Of a stretch of DNA of 64,000 nt, positions 6,741 through 15,763 are shown piece after piece. A program made the position numbers and the translations under genes. The stretch spans positions 4,917,501 through 4,981,500 of the forward strand of contig LR882958.1 in assembly GCA_904830895.1 (NCBI GenBank). Reading direction: 5' to 3'. This stretch comes from Planktothrix rubescens CCAP 1459/22. GTDB lineage: Bacteria; Cyanobacteriota; Cyanobacteriia; Cyanobacteriales; Microcoleaceae. Numbering within the stretch: the first letter of the stretch is position 1; each line of letters opens with the position of its first letter. The notes beneath the pieces were generated by a model that was given only the letters and a program-made list of their open reading frames with translations, was not told the DNA's origin and ran no database searches.

Positions 6741-9320
6741 TTACATTGATAAGGATTGAATCACACGCTGTAAGTAAATTTGAGCGACTTGATCCGAGGG
6801 ATTTTCTTGTAGACAGGCTTCAAAGCACTGAGCCGATTCAAAAAATGCTTCCAGATGATATAGGGTTAAGGCTTGCTCAAACAAGGTTTTTGTTTCTACT
6901 TTTTTTTGATAAAGTAAGGGCGGATCGGCATCAAAAACTTCAAAAACCGAGACCATTTTTGATTTCCCTTTTACCCTAACTTTATCAATCACTCGGAAGG
7001 AATAACTATTAGGATCTTCAAGGGATAAAAATGTATGTTCACTAATTAATAAAGGAATTCCATACTGTTTACTTAATTCCTCTAAGCGAGATCCTAAATT
7101 AACCGCATCACTAATCACGGTACTATCCATTCTATGTTGTCCACCCACGATCCCTAACATTAAATCCCCGGTATTAATTCCGATCCCAATGCTAATCGGA
7201 GGGCGATCAGGACGTTGACGAGTCAGGTTATATTCTGATAATCTTTGTAACATAGAAATTCCCGCTTTCACCGCATCATCAGCACTCCCGCCAAAGAGTG
7301 CCATAATTGCATCGCCAATATACTTATCAATAAAGCCTCGATTTTCAGTAATAGCAGGTTCCATGCGGGATAAATAAGCATTAATAAATTTAAAATTATC
7401 TTCGGGGGTCATCCGTTCCGACATTTGGGTAAAACTCCGAATATCTGAGAATAAAATCGACATTCGTTTCTGTACCGCATCCCCGGATTTAACATCCACT
7501 AAACTTTCATATCCTAAAAACGATAAAAACTGATTCGGAACAAATCTTCCCGCCGCATCGGTTAATTGTTCTTCTTGATCTAAAGCCAATTCTAAATTAC
7601 AATTAACCTCAAACATCTCCTCAATAAACTGTTGGCGTTCTTCCTCGGCTTTTCGGCGTTCACTAACATCTTGAAACACACCAATGGCATAGGTCACTTG
7701 ACCAAATTCATCAAAAATTGGAGTTCCCCACATTTGCAAAGGTATAGTCTGATCTAAGGATATGATTTCTAAGGTATCAATGCAGCAAACGCCATCACGC
7801 AGGGCTTTAAAAATGGGTAAATTATCTAAAATATAAGGTGTTTTTGTGGCTGATGATGAATTTGAATAAACGTTCAATTGTAACGGGGGATTAGAAAATA
7901 AAACCTCAACTCCCAATAACTCTTGAGCCACTTTATTACTATAATATAACTTTCCCAGGGCATCCATAACCACAACACCTAAAGGAATCGCCTCTAAAAA
8001 TTGATAGAGGTGTTGATTTTGAACCTTTAATTCTGACATCAAATCCAAATTTTCAGTTTTCAGCCTTTCGTTAAGCAGACTAATTTCTTGATAGGCTTGA
8101 GTTAATTGATTTTTCTGAACCTCACTAATTTTTTTCTCGGCTTTGAGTTGATTTAAACTCTGTTTTAATTCAATTTCTTTTTTCTCAAGGAGAAAAAGTT
8201 TTTCTTCTAAACCCTGATAGAGACGGCGTAGTTGGCGGGTCATTTGGTTAAAAGAAATAGCCAATTGTCCGACTTCATCATCAGTAACCACTGGAGCCAC
8301 TAACGTCAAATCTCCATCGGAGACTTGAGTTGCTATTTCAGTAATATTGATAATTGGGCGAGTAATTTGTAGTGCTAAAATATAAACTCCAATTGCTAAA
8401 ATAACCGCCGAAGTTAATCCCACCCATAAAATAATCCAAGCTAATCTTTCGGCGGGTTCATTTGCTTCAGATTGGTGCATTTCTACTAATAACGCTAATT
8501 CCTGTCTATCCAGCCAACGATAGGCTGCAATCACCGGAATCCCGGCATGATTAATATAAGTTTTATAGCCATTTTTTCCCGATAAAGCATCTTGAATACC
8601 TGGACTATTAACTTTTTTTGCAAATTCATACCGACCAAATTGTTCGGCGGTAAAAAATATCTGAGATCGATCAAATAAATAGGTTTCTCCCGTGGTTTTT
8701 AAACCTGTTTTATCAAAAACAATTTCTTCCATTTTTTTCATATTCAGGTGTACTACCAACACCCCAAATACATCCTGATTAGATCCCTTAATTGGTGTCG
8801 AGATCGTTAAATTTAGTTTATTTGTAATAGATGAAATATAAAGATTTTGAACAAAAGTCTTGTAAATACCAGATTGAAAATATTTTTCTTGATCCCGATA
8901 TTGACCTTCGGATTTGGGATTAGTAGAAAAAACAATTTGTCCCCCAGTTGCCCTCAAAATCTGAACTTCCTGAAAGTCCGGTTTGGTAGCTAATACCGAA
9001 GCCATATATTGCCGGATTTGAGTATGAGCATCCTGCCAGAGTTGGGAACTGGGATCATCAGTTACTAAAATTTTGGTAGCTGTTTTAATATCAGGTAACT
9101 GTGCTAAGGAAAAAGTCGCATTTTTTTGGTTTTCCACCCATAAATTTAAAGATTTTTCCTTGAGGGTAGCCGTGACTTCCAATTGCTCAAAAATGAGTTG
9201 CTGCATGGAGGTTTTAGCACTTTGAAATGCGACCGCCGCCACACCAAGGACAGTGACCATAGATAGTAGTAAAAAATAGATCACAAGCCTGGACATCAGG
9301 CTTTTTGTCCAGAATTTCAT
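6741..9320 (-). CDS. Membrane-bound class III adenylate cyclase (Cache-HAMP-PAS-CYC)
   Basis: An 859-residue receptor cyclase. Order: transmembrane helix (residues about 11-31), extracytoplasmic Cache-like sensor (32-290), second transmembrane helix (about 293-315), HAMP (315-372), coiled coil (372-440), PAS domain starting FLEAIPLGVVVMD, a second linker, and a class III cyclase domain with both metal-binding aspartates (FSDIRSF and DKYIGDAIMALF). The substrate-selecting Lys (FIDKYIGD) and the DSTVISDAVNLGSRLE block argue for ATP rather than GTP. The C-terminal 50 residues resemble a single TPR-like tail. It probably converts an external signal into cAMP. The STAS-like gene downstream may belong to the same unit. 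Confidence 0.93.
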   Translation of the reverse strand: MKFWTKSLMSRLVIYFLLLSMVTVLGVAAVAFQSAKTSMQQLIFEQLEVTATLKEKSLNLWVENQKNATFSLAQLPDIKTATKILVTDDPSSQLWQDAHTQIRQYMASVLATKPDFQEVQILRATGGQIVFSTNPKSEGQYRDQEKYFQSGIYKTFVQNLYISSITNKLNLTISTPIKGSNQDVFGVLVVHLNMKKMEEIVFDKTGLKTTGETYLFDRSQIFFTAEQFGRYEFAKKVNSPGIQDALSGKNGYKTYINHAGIPVIAAYRWLDRQELALLVEMHQSEANEPAERLAWIILWVGLTSAVILAIGVYILALQITRPIINITEIATQVSDGDLTLVAPVVTDDEVGQLAISFNQMTRQLRRLYQGLEEKLFLLEKKEIELKQSLNQLKAEKKISEVQKNQLTQAYQEISLLNERLKTENLDLMSELKVQNQHLYQFLEAIPLGVVVMDALGKLYYSNKVAQELLGVEVLFSNPPLQLNVYSNSSSATKTPYILDNLPIFKALRDGVCCIDTLEIISLDQTIPLQMWGTPIFDEFGQVTYAIGVFQDVSERRKAEEERQQFIEEMFEVNCNLELALDQEEQLTDAAGRFVPNQFLSFLGYESLVDVKSGDAVQKRMSILFSDIRSFTQMSERMTPEDNFKFINAYLSRMEPAITENRGFIDKYIGDAIMALFGGSADDAVKAGISMLQRLSEYNLTRQRPDRPPISIGIGINTGDLMLGIVGGQHRMDSTVISDAVNLGSRLEELSKQYGIPLLISEHTFLSLEDPNSYSFRVIDKVRVKGKSKMVSVFEVFDADPPLLYQKKVETKTLFEQALTLYHLEAFFESAQCFEACLQENPSDQVAQIYLQRVIQSLSM

Positions 9321-9488
9321 TCAATTTGCCCTTGATCACTGGTCACAACTTCAGTTTCTCAGTTACAACACAAAACTTACACACACTTTTGTTAAGCACG
9401 GGAGAATTTTGCTGTTAGACCTGGTTTATACCAAGCCCGACGGCTAAGAATAGTCCCCAAGATTTCATCAGAAAAATGGGTAGAAACC

Positions 9489-9529
9489 CCGTCCCATTCG
9501 ACAAGCTCAGGGCAGGCCTTCTAGGACGG
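9489..9529. repeat. Right-end hairpin with an inserted short repeat
   Basis: The arms ccgtcc (9489-9494) and ggacgg (9524-9529) form the kind of stem found at IS200/IS605 right ends. Between them sits a sequence containing ttcgacaagctcaggg, which is a widespread short interspersed repeat in bacterial genomes and is not normally part of such a hairpin. A small repeat therefore appears to have landed in the terminal hairpin loop. Confidence 0.4.
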
Positions 9530-9880
9530 CTTTATATTTTTCCCTTTTCAGGGAGGAGGGTATGGTTACCCTCCTAACTCCTATTTCTAGGGTAAAGTTA
9601 GCTTCGCCAATGTTTTAAGAGCTTGTTAGGCTAGTAGCAATGTCTTACCCCTCGTAAAACTGTTTAACTACTAACGACAGAGCCAGGGACTAGCTATGGC
9701 TGACGCCACGCTTCGCTATCGCATCCAACAGGGTGTCATGACTCAAAAAACGTAGTCAGTTAAGACTTAGGCTGGTCAACTAACTGAAGTTAGAGGCACG
9801 AAGCCCCGTCACTTCAGTGCGGGGTGCTGACTCCCTCAATACTTAGCATAAAACGTCTGCACCCTACTTTTTTATTGACA

Positions 9881-9899
9881 CTCTCAGGTCTGAAGACAC
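9881..9899. repeat. 19-bp direct repeat, copy 1 (ctctcaggtctgaagacac)
   Basis: An exact copy of the 19-mer at 11035-11053. It lies 20 bp beyond the tnpB 3' end. It can form a short hairpin (tcag/ctga arms). Two identical copies bracketing tnpB suggest subterminal ends of the element or a relic of recombination. Confidence 0.7.
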
Positions 9900-9919
9900 G
9901 CTCGATTCTGCGGACAGAA

Positions 9920-10968
9920 TTAGTTTAATCTAATTCTCGCTACGACTGCCGCATATCGTCTACTGAGTTGATTAAGCGACAAACCTAATCTTCCCGATAC
10001 TTTTTTTAAAATATTAGCTGCACCATTTAAGTCAGCATTAACAACAAAACCATCAGATGTCCGATAAAGACCACGCTTAATTCTATTCCCAGATGCTTTC
10101 CACCCCATCGGTTTTTCACCGTATTTGGGTAGGGAGTCTCCATCTAAGAAACTAGCTTTTGAAGTGTAGGCTTCCTCGGTTTCAATAAACCTAATCTCGT
10201 GTAAATCACAAAGTTGTTTTACACGGGATTTTAATTTACCCAAAGGCATTTGAACAAACTTTTGATTATTCAAATTCCCTAAATTTGCATCAACTTTAAA
10301 CCCTTCATTCCAACCAATCACTAAAGTTCCAATGCCATATTTTGGTTAATATCTAACTCATGGTTTTGTTTCTCTACTTCGTAGGACATTTCCAGATAAA
10401 AAACACCATTTTTAGGTAGAATCGTGAACTCTTTAACTTTGGAATAGTCAAGATTTGATGGCATAGGTAAGAAAAATTCTGATATTCCAAACCATCTTTT
10501 AACTGTTAATCCCAGAGCGAATCTAAGTTGACCATTAATTAATGTTGGTCTTTGACCTCCAGAATTAGGATAAGCAACTTTAAATAGTTTAGAACCCTGG
10601 AGATAACCGGGAGGTTTAGGTCTAAAATGTAGCTGACCTTTCTTGTGTGAATCTCTCAAGTTTTTGAAAGATTTGAATGCTTCTGTCACCGACATTAAGG
10701 TTTGTTGCATCGGTGTTGATGGCATTGATTGTGCTAATAAAGATTTTGATACCGATGGTTCAAAAGCTAAATCAAACTTTCCTGTTAATAACTTACCTGT
10801 CTTAAACAATGTTTGACGGGCAAAATAAATTCCCGTGTTGTACAATTTACCGGATTGTTGACAAAGGTATTCTAGTAACGCACAGGTTTCTAGGTCGGGA
10901 GACAACAAGATTTGCTGTACTCCGATTGTTTTACTTGCTTTAGTCATTGACTCGACTATTACGGCCAT
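9920..10968 (-). pseudogene. tnpB: tnpB pseudogene with central deletion
   Basis: The N-terminal piece (10321-10968, 215 codons) has the usual TnpB wedge/REC part, for example LLEYLCQQSGKLYNTG and FKSFKNLRDSHKKGQ, and stops right after DINQNMAL, where the RuvC-I GIDxG block should begin. The second piece (to 9920) resumes in another frame at LVIGWNEGFK and holds the ETEEAYTSKASFLDGD and NADLNGAANIL (RuvC-III) motifs. The RuvC-I aspartate and following strands are deleted, with a frameshift at about 10318-10325. No active nuclease can be made. The region between the conserved TSKAS and NADLNGA blocks also lacks the CxxC zinc ribbon of many TnpBs. Confidence 0.88.
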
Positions 10969-11004
10969 GTTGGTTTCTTTATGATAGCATTACTAAATAT
11001 TTCT

Positions 11005-11022
11005 AGGGGAATAAATTCCCCT
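11005..11022. repeat. Palindrome at the left end of the tnpB element
   Basis: Arms aggggaat and attcccct are separated by two bases, 37-54 bp upstream of the tnpB start. A perfect 8-bp stem in this place fits a left-end hairpin recognised by TnpA of IS200/IS605 elements, or a terminator-like structure. Confidence 0.55.
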
Positions 11023-11034
11023 GGGTCGTGTTTC

Positions 11035-11053
11035 CTCTCAGGTCTGAAGACAC
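11035..11053. repeat. 19-bp direct repeat, copy 2
   Basis: Identical to 9881-9899 and in the same orientation. It lies outside the palindrome at the left end of the tnpB element, about 67 bp upstream of the tnpB start codon. Confidence 0.7.
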
Positions 11054-11129
11054 TGAGTTTCCACACTCCCATCCTTTTTTAATGATTCGGTACATTTCCT
11101 AAATTAATACTATATTCAATTTCTGAATT

Positions 11130-11227
11130 ATTCAGGACTTACGCATCACCTCTATAGAAAATAGGAGTAATTCATGAATTACCCCTACTTATGGGCTTAA
11201 ATCCCCAAATTTCCGTAAGTCCTGAAT
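11130..11227. mobile_element. 98-bp MITE with 14-bp perfect terminal inverted repeats
   Basis: The sequence begins attcaggacttacg (11130-11143) and ends with the exact reverse complement cgtaagtcctgaat (11214-11227). The interior is non-coding and contains a smaller partial inverted repeat (aggagtaattcatgaattac). The termini resemble the tcaggacttacg ends of cyanobacterial insertion sequences, so this is probably a non-autonomous derivative. It lies 4 bp beyond the stop codon of the radical SAM gene and may act as its terminator. The flanking bases do not show an unambiguous target duplication. Confidence 0.75.
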
Positions 11228-11231
11228 ACTT

Positions 11232-12815
11232 TTAGACCGATAGGGGTAAGGGGGTGAGAATCTCAACTTCAGGGGTTGCTAAGGGGTGAAGATTCATCTG
11301 TTGCTCAATCCTTTCTCTAGCCAAGGCCCGATATTCCCAGAAATGTTCCCCAGCCGCACATAGCCCCAGATACAGATTCAGCAGTTGGGGTTTTTTCTGG
11401 AGGATGATCCAAAGCTGACTCCAAAACTGTCCTCTAATCTCAGGCCGCCGTATCCCCTGATGCCAGATCACCTGGGCTACTAATCTTAACCCTTTACCCA
11501 GGGGAAACTGCATGGTTTGTTTTTTAGTTGTGGAGCAGTTAATTTTCAGACATTGTTGCAAACAGCGACGCAGATAATTCTCTGGCTCGTATAACGTCCA
11601 AAACCCTTCGATATACTCCTGGGCGATATCGGCCATGGGGCGAGTCGGGATGAAATTCATCAGGGTATTTTGGTCGCCAGTGGGATGGCCGTTTCCCGCC
11701 ATTAAGCGTTTTTCTTGTTTCAGCCGATCCCAAAGCGCCGTATTGGGGAGAGCCTGAAGGATACCAAGCATCGGTTGCGGAATACTGGTTTCTTCAATAA
11801 AGGCTTGTATCCGATCGCCCGCGCCCGCCTTCTCTCCATCAAAACCCAGGATAAACCCGGCATAAATCAGTAGCCCCGCCTGGTTAATTTTACGACAGGC
11901 TTCGGATAAGGGACTACGGGTATTTTGCTGTTTGCGGGTGAATTTCAGGCTATCTTGGTCGGGGGTTTCAATTCCCAGGAAAACCGCATAAAAACCCGCT
12001 TTCCCCATCAATTGTAAGAGTTCATCATCTTCGGCTAAATTGACCGAGGCTTCGGTAATAAAAGTGAAGGGATGGTTATGTTGCTCCATCCAGGGAATCA
12101 ATTCCCGCAGAAAGGATTTAACATTCTTCTGATTACCAATAAAGTTGTCATCGACAATAAACAGAGAACCGCGCCACCCCAGATCATAGAGGGTTTGTAA
12201 CTCCCCTAGGGCTTGAGACGGCTCTTTGGTGCGGGGTTTGCGGCCATACAGGGAAATAATGTCACAAAATTCGCAGTTGAAGGGACAGCCCCGGGAAAAC
12301 TGCATCGCCATCATAAAATAGCTATCCCTCTGAAGCAGGTCAAAACGCGGGATCGGACTTTGGCTAACATCGGGCTTTTCAGTGGAGCGAAAGATCCCCT
12401 GGGTTTGACCTTGACTCAGGGCTTCTAGGAATAGGGGAATAGTCATTTCCCCTTCATCAAGAATCAGGAAATCAGCCCCAGCGTCGAGGGCGTCTTGGGG
12501 GACGGATGTGGGATAGGGGCCACCCACGGCTACGGTTTTACCCAGGCGCACCGCTTTTTGAATTAAGGCTTCAAAGTCGGGTTTCTGCACTAGCATGGCG
12601 GAAAGAATCACCAGATCGCACCAGTCCCAGTCGGCTTGGGTTTCACAGGCGACATTGCGATCGCGAAATCTCATCTCCCAGTCTTGCGGTAACATGGCTG
12701 CAACTGTAATAATACCTAACGGTGGAATTACTGCTTTGAGACCAGCAATTTCCATGAAGCGATCGTAAGACCAGAAAGATTGAGGAAATTGAGGATAGAT
12801 CAGCAATACTTTCAT
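11232..12815 (-). CDS. B12-binding-type radical SAM protein (DUF4070 family)
   Basis: A 527-residue enzyme. The N-terminus (residues 1-150) is a Rossmann-like cobalamin-binding-type domain (MKVLLIYPQFP, VAVGGPYPTSVP). The radical SAM core carries the 4Fe-4S motif CPFNCEFC (Cys177, 181, 184). The C-terminal 130 residues, including a YIEGFWTLYEPENYLRRC block, match the DUF4070-type extension of cyanobacterial and bacterial B12-radical SAM proteins. The substrate is unknown; relatives include methylases and ring-forming enzymes of hopanoid or lipid metabolism. It is divergent from the glycosyltransferase gene across a 133-bp spacer. Confidence 0.92.
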   Translation of the reverse strand: MKVLLIYPQFPQSFWSYDRFMEIAGLKAVIPPLGIITVAAMLPQDWEMRFRDRNVACETQADWDWCDLVILSAMLVQKPDFEALIQKAVRLGKTVAVGGPYPTSVPQDALDAGADFLILDEGEMTIPLFLEALSQGQTQGIFRSTEKPDVSQSPIPRFDLLQRDSYFMMAMQFSRGCPFNCEFCDIISLYGRKPRTKEPSQALGELQTLYDLGWRGSLFIVDDNFIGNQKNVKSFLRELIPWMEQHNHPFTFITEASVNLAEDDELLQLMGKAGFYAVFLGIETPDQDSLKFTRKQQNTRSPLSEACRKINQAGLLIYAGFILGFDGEKAGAGDRIQAFIEETSIPQPMLGILQALPNTALWDRLKQEKRLMAGNGHPTGDQNTLMNFIPTRPMADIAQEYIEGFWTLYEPENYLRRCLQQCLKINCSTTKKQTMQFPLGKGLRLVAQVIWHQGIRRPEIRGQFWSQLWIILQKKPQLLNLYLGLCAAGEHFWEYRALARERIEQQMNLHPLATPEVEILTPLPLSV

Positions 12816-12948
12816 GGATTTTTAGTTTCTAATTTTATTGAGTGTAGGTAAAATTGGCTTAATTTTTATCTATCTTAAGTATGATTATTTGATCAAATCA
12901 CCAAAATTGAATTTCTGTTAATCTAATCTAAACTAAATTTTTTTTACA

Positions 12949-14061
12949 ATGTCAAGACCTACTGTATATTTAGCAATTACCAATCATGGATTTGGTCATG
13001 CGGTTAGAACCTCTGCGGTTGCCAATGAAATCCAAAGGCGTTGTCCTGATGTTTTATTAATTCTCGTCACAACAGCCCCTCGATGGTTATTAGAATCTTA
13101 TTTGGAGGGAGATTTTATTATCCGTCCTCGCGGTTTTGATGTGGGGGTGGTACAGTCCGATAGTTTGACCATGGATACAGCAGCAACCCGGGAACAATGG
13201 CAACAAATCCGTCAACAGCAACGGGCGATTATTGCCGGGGAAGTGAATTTTATTAAACAAAATAAAGTTGATTTAATTTTAGCTGATATTTCTCCCCTGG
13301 CTACGGAAATTGCTAAGGCTGCGGGGGTTCCCTGTTGGATGATGGGTAATTTTGGTTGGGATTTTATCTATCGAGATTGGGGGGAAGATTTTATGGAGTT
13401 AGCAGATTGGATTTCCGGTTGTTTTAGTCAATGCGATCGCCTATTTCGGTTTCCTCTCCATGAACCGATGACAGCTTTTCCCCATCAAATTGATGTGGGT
13501 TTAACCGGGGGAAATCCTCGGTTTGATTTAGACTATCTGAGAAAAACATTAGGGATTAAAACCCCACCGGAAAAAACCATATTATTAACTTTTGGTGGTT
13601 TGGGATTATCGGCAATTCCCTATCATAATATTGAACGGTTATCGGATTATACCTTTATTACCTTTGATCAACATTTACCCCCCTTTCCGAATTTAATTCA
13701 AGTCAGTAATTCTCTGAAATTACCCGATCACAATTCCCATCTATTCCATCTGCGTCCGGTGGATTTAATGCCCCTATGTAGGCAGGTAATTTCTAAACCC
13801 GGTTATAGTACCTTTGCGGAGGCATTACGGTTAGATATTCCGGTTGTTTCTTTAACCCGAGAGGGATTTGCAGAAGCTCCAGTTTTATTAGAATGGTTAG
13901 AAAATTATGGGACACATCAGATTATTCCGGCGACGGAATTTTTTGAACAGGATTGGAATTTTCTACACCAACCTTTAATTAAACCCCGTTTATCTGAAAC
14001 CTTAGATAAAAATGGGAATGAAGCGATCGCTCAAGGGGTGATTGACTATCTTATGGGTTAA
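12949..14061 (+). CDS. GT-B-fold glycosyltransferase-like protein
   Basis: A 370-residue cytosolic protein with a two-lobed GT-B look, resembling the MurG/GT28 and UDP-glucuronosyltransferase-like groups. The N-terminal nucleotide-fold start is VYLAITNHGFGHAVRTSAVANEI (residues 6-28, broken here by the G-x-GH turn). The C-terminal lobe has LTFGGLGL and the donor-binding region CRQVISKPGYSTFAEALRLDIPVV. The nearby YjbQ gene follows after 52 bp on the same strand and may be cotranscribed. Neither donor nor acceptor can be told from the sequence. Confidence 0.78.
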   Translation: MSRPTVYLAITNHGFGHAVRTSAVANEIQRRCPDVLLILVTTAPRWLLESYLEGDFIIRPRGFDVGVVQSDSLTMDTAATREQWQQIRQQQRAIIAGEVNFIKQNKVDLILADISPLATEIAKAAGVPCWMMGNFGWDFIYRDWGEDFMELADWISGCFSQCDRLFRFPLHEPMTAFPHQIDVGLTGGNPRFDLDYLRKTLGIKTPPEKTILLTFGGLGLSAIPYHNIERLSDYTFITFDQHLPPFPNLIQVSNSLKLPDHNSHLFHLRPVDLMPLCRQVISKPGYSTFAEALRLDIPVVSLTREGFAEAPVLLEWLENYGTHQIIPATEFFEQDWNFLHQPLIKPRLSETLDKNGNEAIAQGVIDYLMG

Positions 14062-14113
14062 CTTTACTATTTAAGGATAATTAAGCCCTGAAGGGCTTAC
14101 TACGGGTAAAATT

Positions 14114-14530
14114 ATGGCGCATTATCAAGAAATTTTAGAAATACAAACCAGTGGAAAATCCTTTTCTACAATTACGGCTTATGTACAGGAAGTGGTTAAT
14201 AATTCTGGGATAAAAATCGGAATTTGCCATCTATTTTTACGTCATACTTCCGCCAGTTTAATTATCCAAGAAAACGCTGATCCTGATGTTTTGAGGGATT
14301 TAGAGAACTTTTTATCTAAGTTGGTTCCCGAAGGCAATTATTATATTCATGATGCCGAAGGAGCCGATGATATGCCCGCCCATATTCGCACTGTTCTGAC
14401 CAATACTTCTGAAGAAATTCCGATTTCCCAAGGACGGTTACTATTAGGAACCTGGCAAGGAATCTATCTCTGGGAACATCGACGTCATCGTCAAACACGG
14501 GAATTAGTCGTACATATTACGGGAGACTAA
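14114..14530 (+). CDS. yjbQ: YjbQ family protein (UPF0047), secondary thiamine-phosphate synthase
   Basis: A 138-residue single-domain protein. The conserved core is complete: HLFLRHTSASLIIQENADPDV (residues 37-57), HDAEGADDMPAHIRTVL, and the C-terminal GTWQGIYLWEHRRHRQTREL. Members form trimers with a metal-like His/Asp site; the E. coli protein has weak thiamine-phosphate synthase activity, and the physiological role is unsettled. The length is normal. It ends 9 bp from the converging next gene. Confidence 0.95.
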   Translation: MAHYQEILEIQTSGKSFSTITAYVQEVVNNSGIKIGICHLFLRHTSASLIIQENADPDVLRDLENFLSKLVPEGNYYIHDAEGADDMPAHIRTVLTNTSEEIPISQGRLLLGTWQGIYLWEHRRHRQTRELVVHITGD

Positions 14531-14538
14531 AACCGATT

Positions 14539-15327
14539 TTAGGGGGATTCGGTCGGTATGGAAATGGACTCTAAATAGTGCAGAAAATCCAATAATTCAT
14601 TATCAGTTAAATGCTGGCGAGACCGTTTCCCATAGGTTTTGAGTAAATGGGCGCGACCTTGTTCCTGCGTCCATTGTAGCCGCTTTAATTCAATATCCGT
14701 TTTAGCAATATCCGAGGAAAAATCCGTTGTTTCGAAAGAACGACCAGAACCCGCCGAGGCTTGGCTAAATTCGGGTTCATCGGGATAGGTGGGGATAACT
14801 TCGGGACTTGCAGGAACCGGAGGTAAGGAAGCACTACGTCCTTTAGAACCCTTAGCAGAGGACGATTTGCTCTCCGTATCCTTGTCCGGGGTCTTGTCGG
14901 TTTTGGGCTGAATATAGGTGGCTGATAACCAATCATCGGAGGTGAGAGACGCGGAGGGAATTCCCTCAGAATCTTGATCGGGGATAGAAGATGGAGCGAG
15001 GGGGGGTGGACTCTCAAGGTTAGGAGAGGCTGCGGGAACTGAAACAGGCGTCGCAACTTCCGGTTTGAGTTCCATGGGTGTCGGTTTTAAAGGTTCCCTG
15101 GGGGTAGAAGATTGGGGTCGGGTGGTATCAATATCTAGGGATTGAATCGCCCGTTTTTTGGCTTGATCCTCTGCTAACTCAACGGTATCGGCGGCGGCTA
15201 ATCCCGTGGTTAGGATCGCCCCGTCGATTTCAACCACCGCCCGTACCACATATTTTCCTAGGTAAATGGTGAGTAACTCAGAAATTAAACTTGCCGTCGG
15301 ATAACGCGATCGCAATTGAGCCAACAT
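14539..15327 (-). CDS. Hypothetical protein with dsRBD-like N-terminus and Pro/Ser-rich linker
   Basis: A 262-residue protein. Residues 1-65 (YVVRAVVEIDGAILTTGLAAADTVELAEDQAKKRAIQSL) have the beta-beta-helix rhythm of a double-stranded RNA-binding-like fold, including the closing A-x-x-x-A-K-K-R-A helix. Residues 70-205 are low-complexity, rich in P, S, D, T and K, and likely disordered. The last 45 residues (KRLQWTQEQGRAHLLKTYGKRSRQHLTDNELLDFLHYLE) form a compact helical end. It appears to be a cyanobacterial conserved protein of unknown function; RNA binding is inference. Confidence 0.7.
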   Translation of the reverse strand: MLAQLRSRYPTASLISELLTIYLGKYVVRAVVEIDGAILTTGLAAADTVELAEDQAKKRAIQSLDIDTTRPQSSTPREPLKPTPMELKPEVATPVSVPAASPNLESPPPLAPSSIPDQDSEGIPSASLTSDDWLSATYIQPKTDKTPDKDTESKSSSAKGSKGRSASLPPVPASPEVIPTYPDEPEFSQASAGSGRSFETTDFSSDIAKTDIELKRLQWTQEQGRAHLLKTYGKRSRQHLTDNELLDFLHYLESISIPTESP

Positions 15328-15763
15328 AATAAATAATTCCTAAACAAACTACGATATACTTAAAGATTAGTCATTCACAAAGCTAAACGTCACAAATTCT
15401 ATACCCTATCTCACAAGCACCAAGGGAATCAACATTAGGTGCTATTTCATAAGCTCGAAGTTAGCATTGCCCAAGGGAATAGATACTAGGGTCTCCTCTG
15501 TTTAGCCTGTAGCCTCTATATCTAACGGACGGCTTTTGTGCATCCTTGATTGTAACACTGTCCCTATGGGGTTGGTACAATCAGCCCGTGAGAAGTTCCC
15601 CCCCAGGTGTTTTAAAGATGGGGTTTTGGGGATTGGGTGTTGGGTGTCCGATGTGTGGAAAGCACCAAATCACTTCTTTGCTCAATCTTCACCCGTTTAA
15701 CACCCAATATCCTATCCCTAACACCCAAAACCTGATTCTGACAAAAAGAGGATTAATCGCTAC
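15328..15763. other. Intergenic spacer with imperfect inverted repeats
   Basis: A 436-bp divergent spacer between the dsRBD-like gene and the RNB gene. It contains no convincing gene. The part at 15622-15646 (ttttggggattgggtgttggg) is answered by an inverted, GGGTGTT-rich counterpart at 15699-15732, giving an imperfect large stem-loop about 100 bp before the RNB start. This probably lies in the 5' leader of that mRNA. An AAAGAGGA ribosome binding site precedes the ATG at 15764. Confidence 0.5.

Larger units (their letters stand above)
9470..11053 (-). mobile_element. Decayed IS200/IS605-family (tnpB-only) element
   Basis: This block has the parts of an IS200/IS605-type element but no tnpA. 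It contains a broken tnpB (9920-10968) and about 450 bp of structured, non-coding sequence beyond the tnpB 3' end, which is where the right end and guide (omega) RNA scaffold normally lie. That part has a strong stem-loop near 9799-9830 (ccccg/cgggg arms) and a terminal hairpin near 9489-9529 (ccgtcc/ggacgg). At the left-end side is an 8-bp-arm palindrome at 11005-11022. The borders are estimates; no clear target duplication is visible, as expected for this family. Confidence 0.6.

Noticed and set aside
5171-9320. Diguanylate cyclase and adenylate cyclase as one signalling operon
   Set aside because: They are separated by the STAS-like gene and a roughly 190-bp AT-rich gap; cotranscription cannot be supported from sequence alone.
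12213-12709. Plus-strand frames over the radical SAM gene
   Set aside because: The opposite strand encodes a complete enzyme with its 4Fe-4S motif; these frames have arginine- and proline-rich artefact composition.
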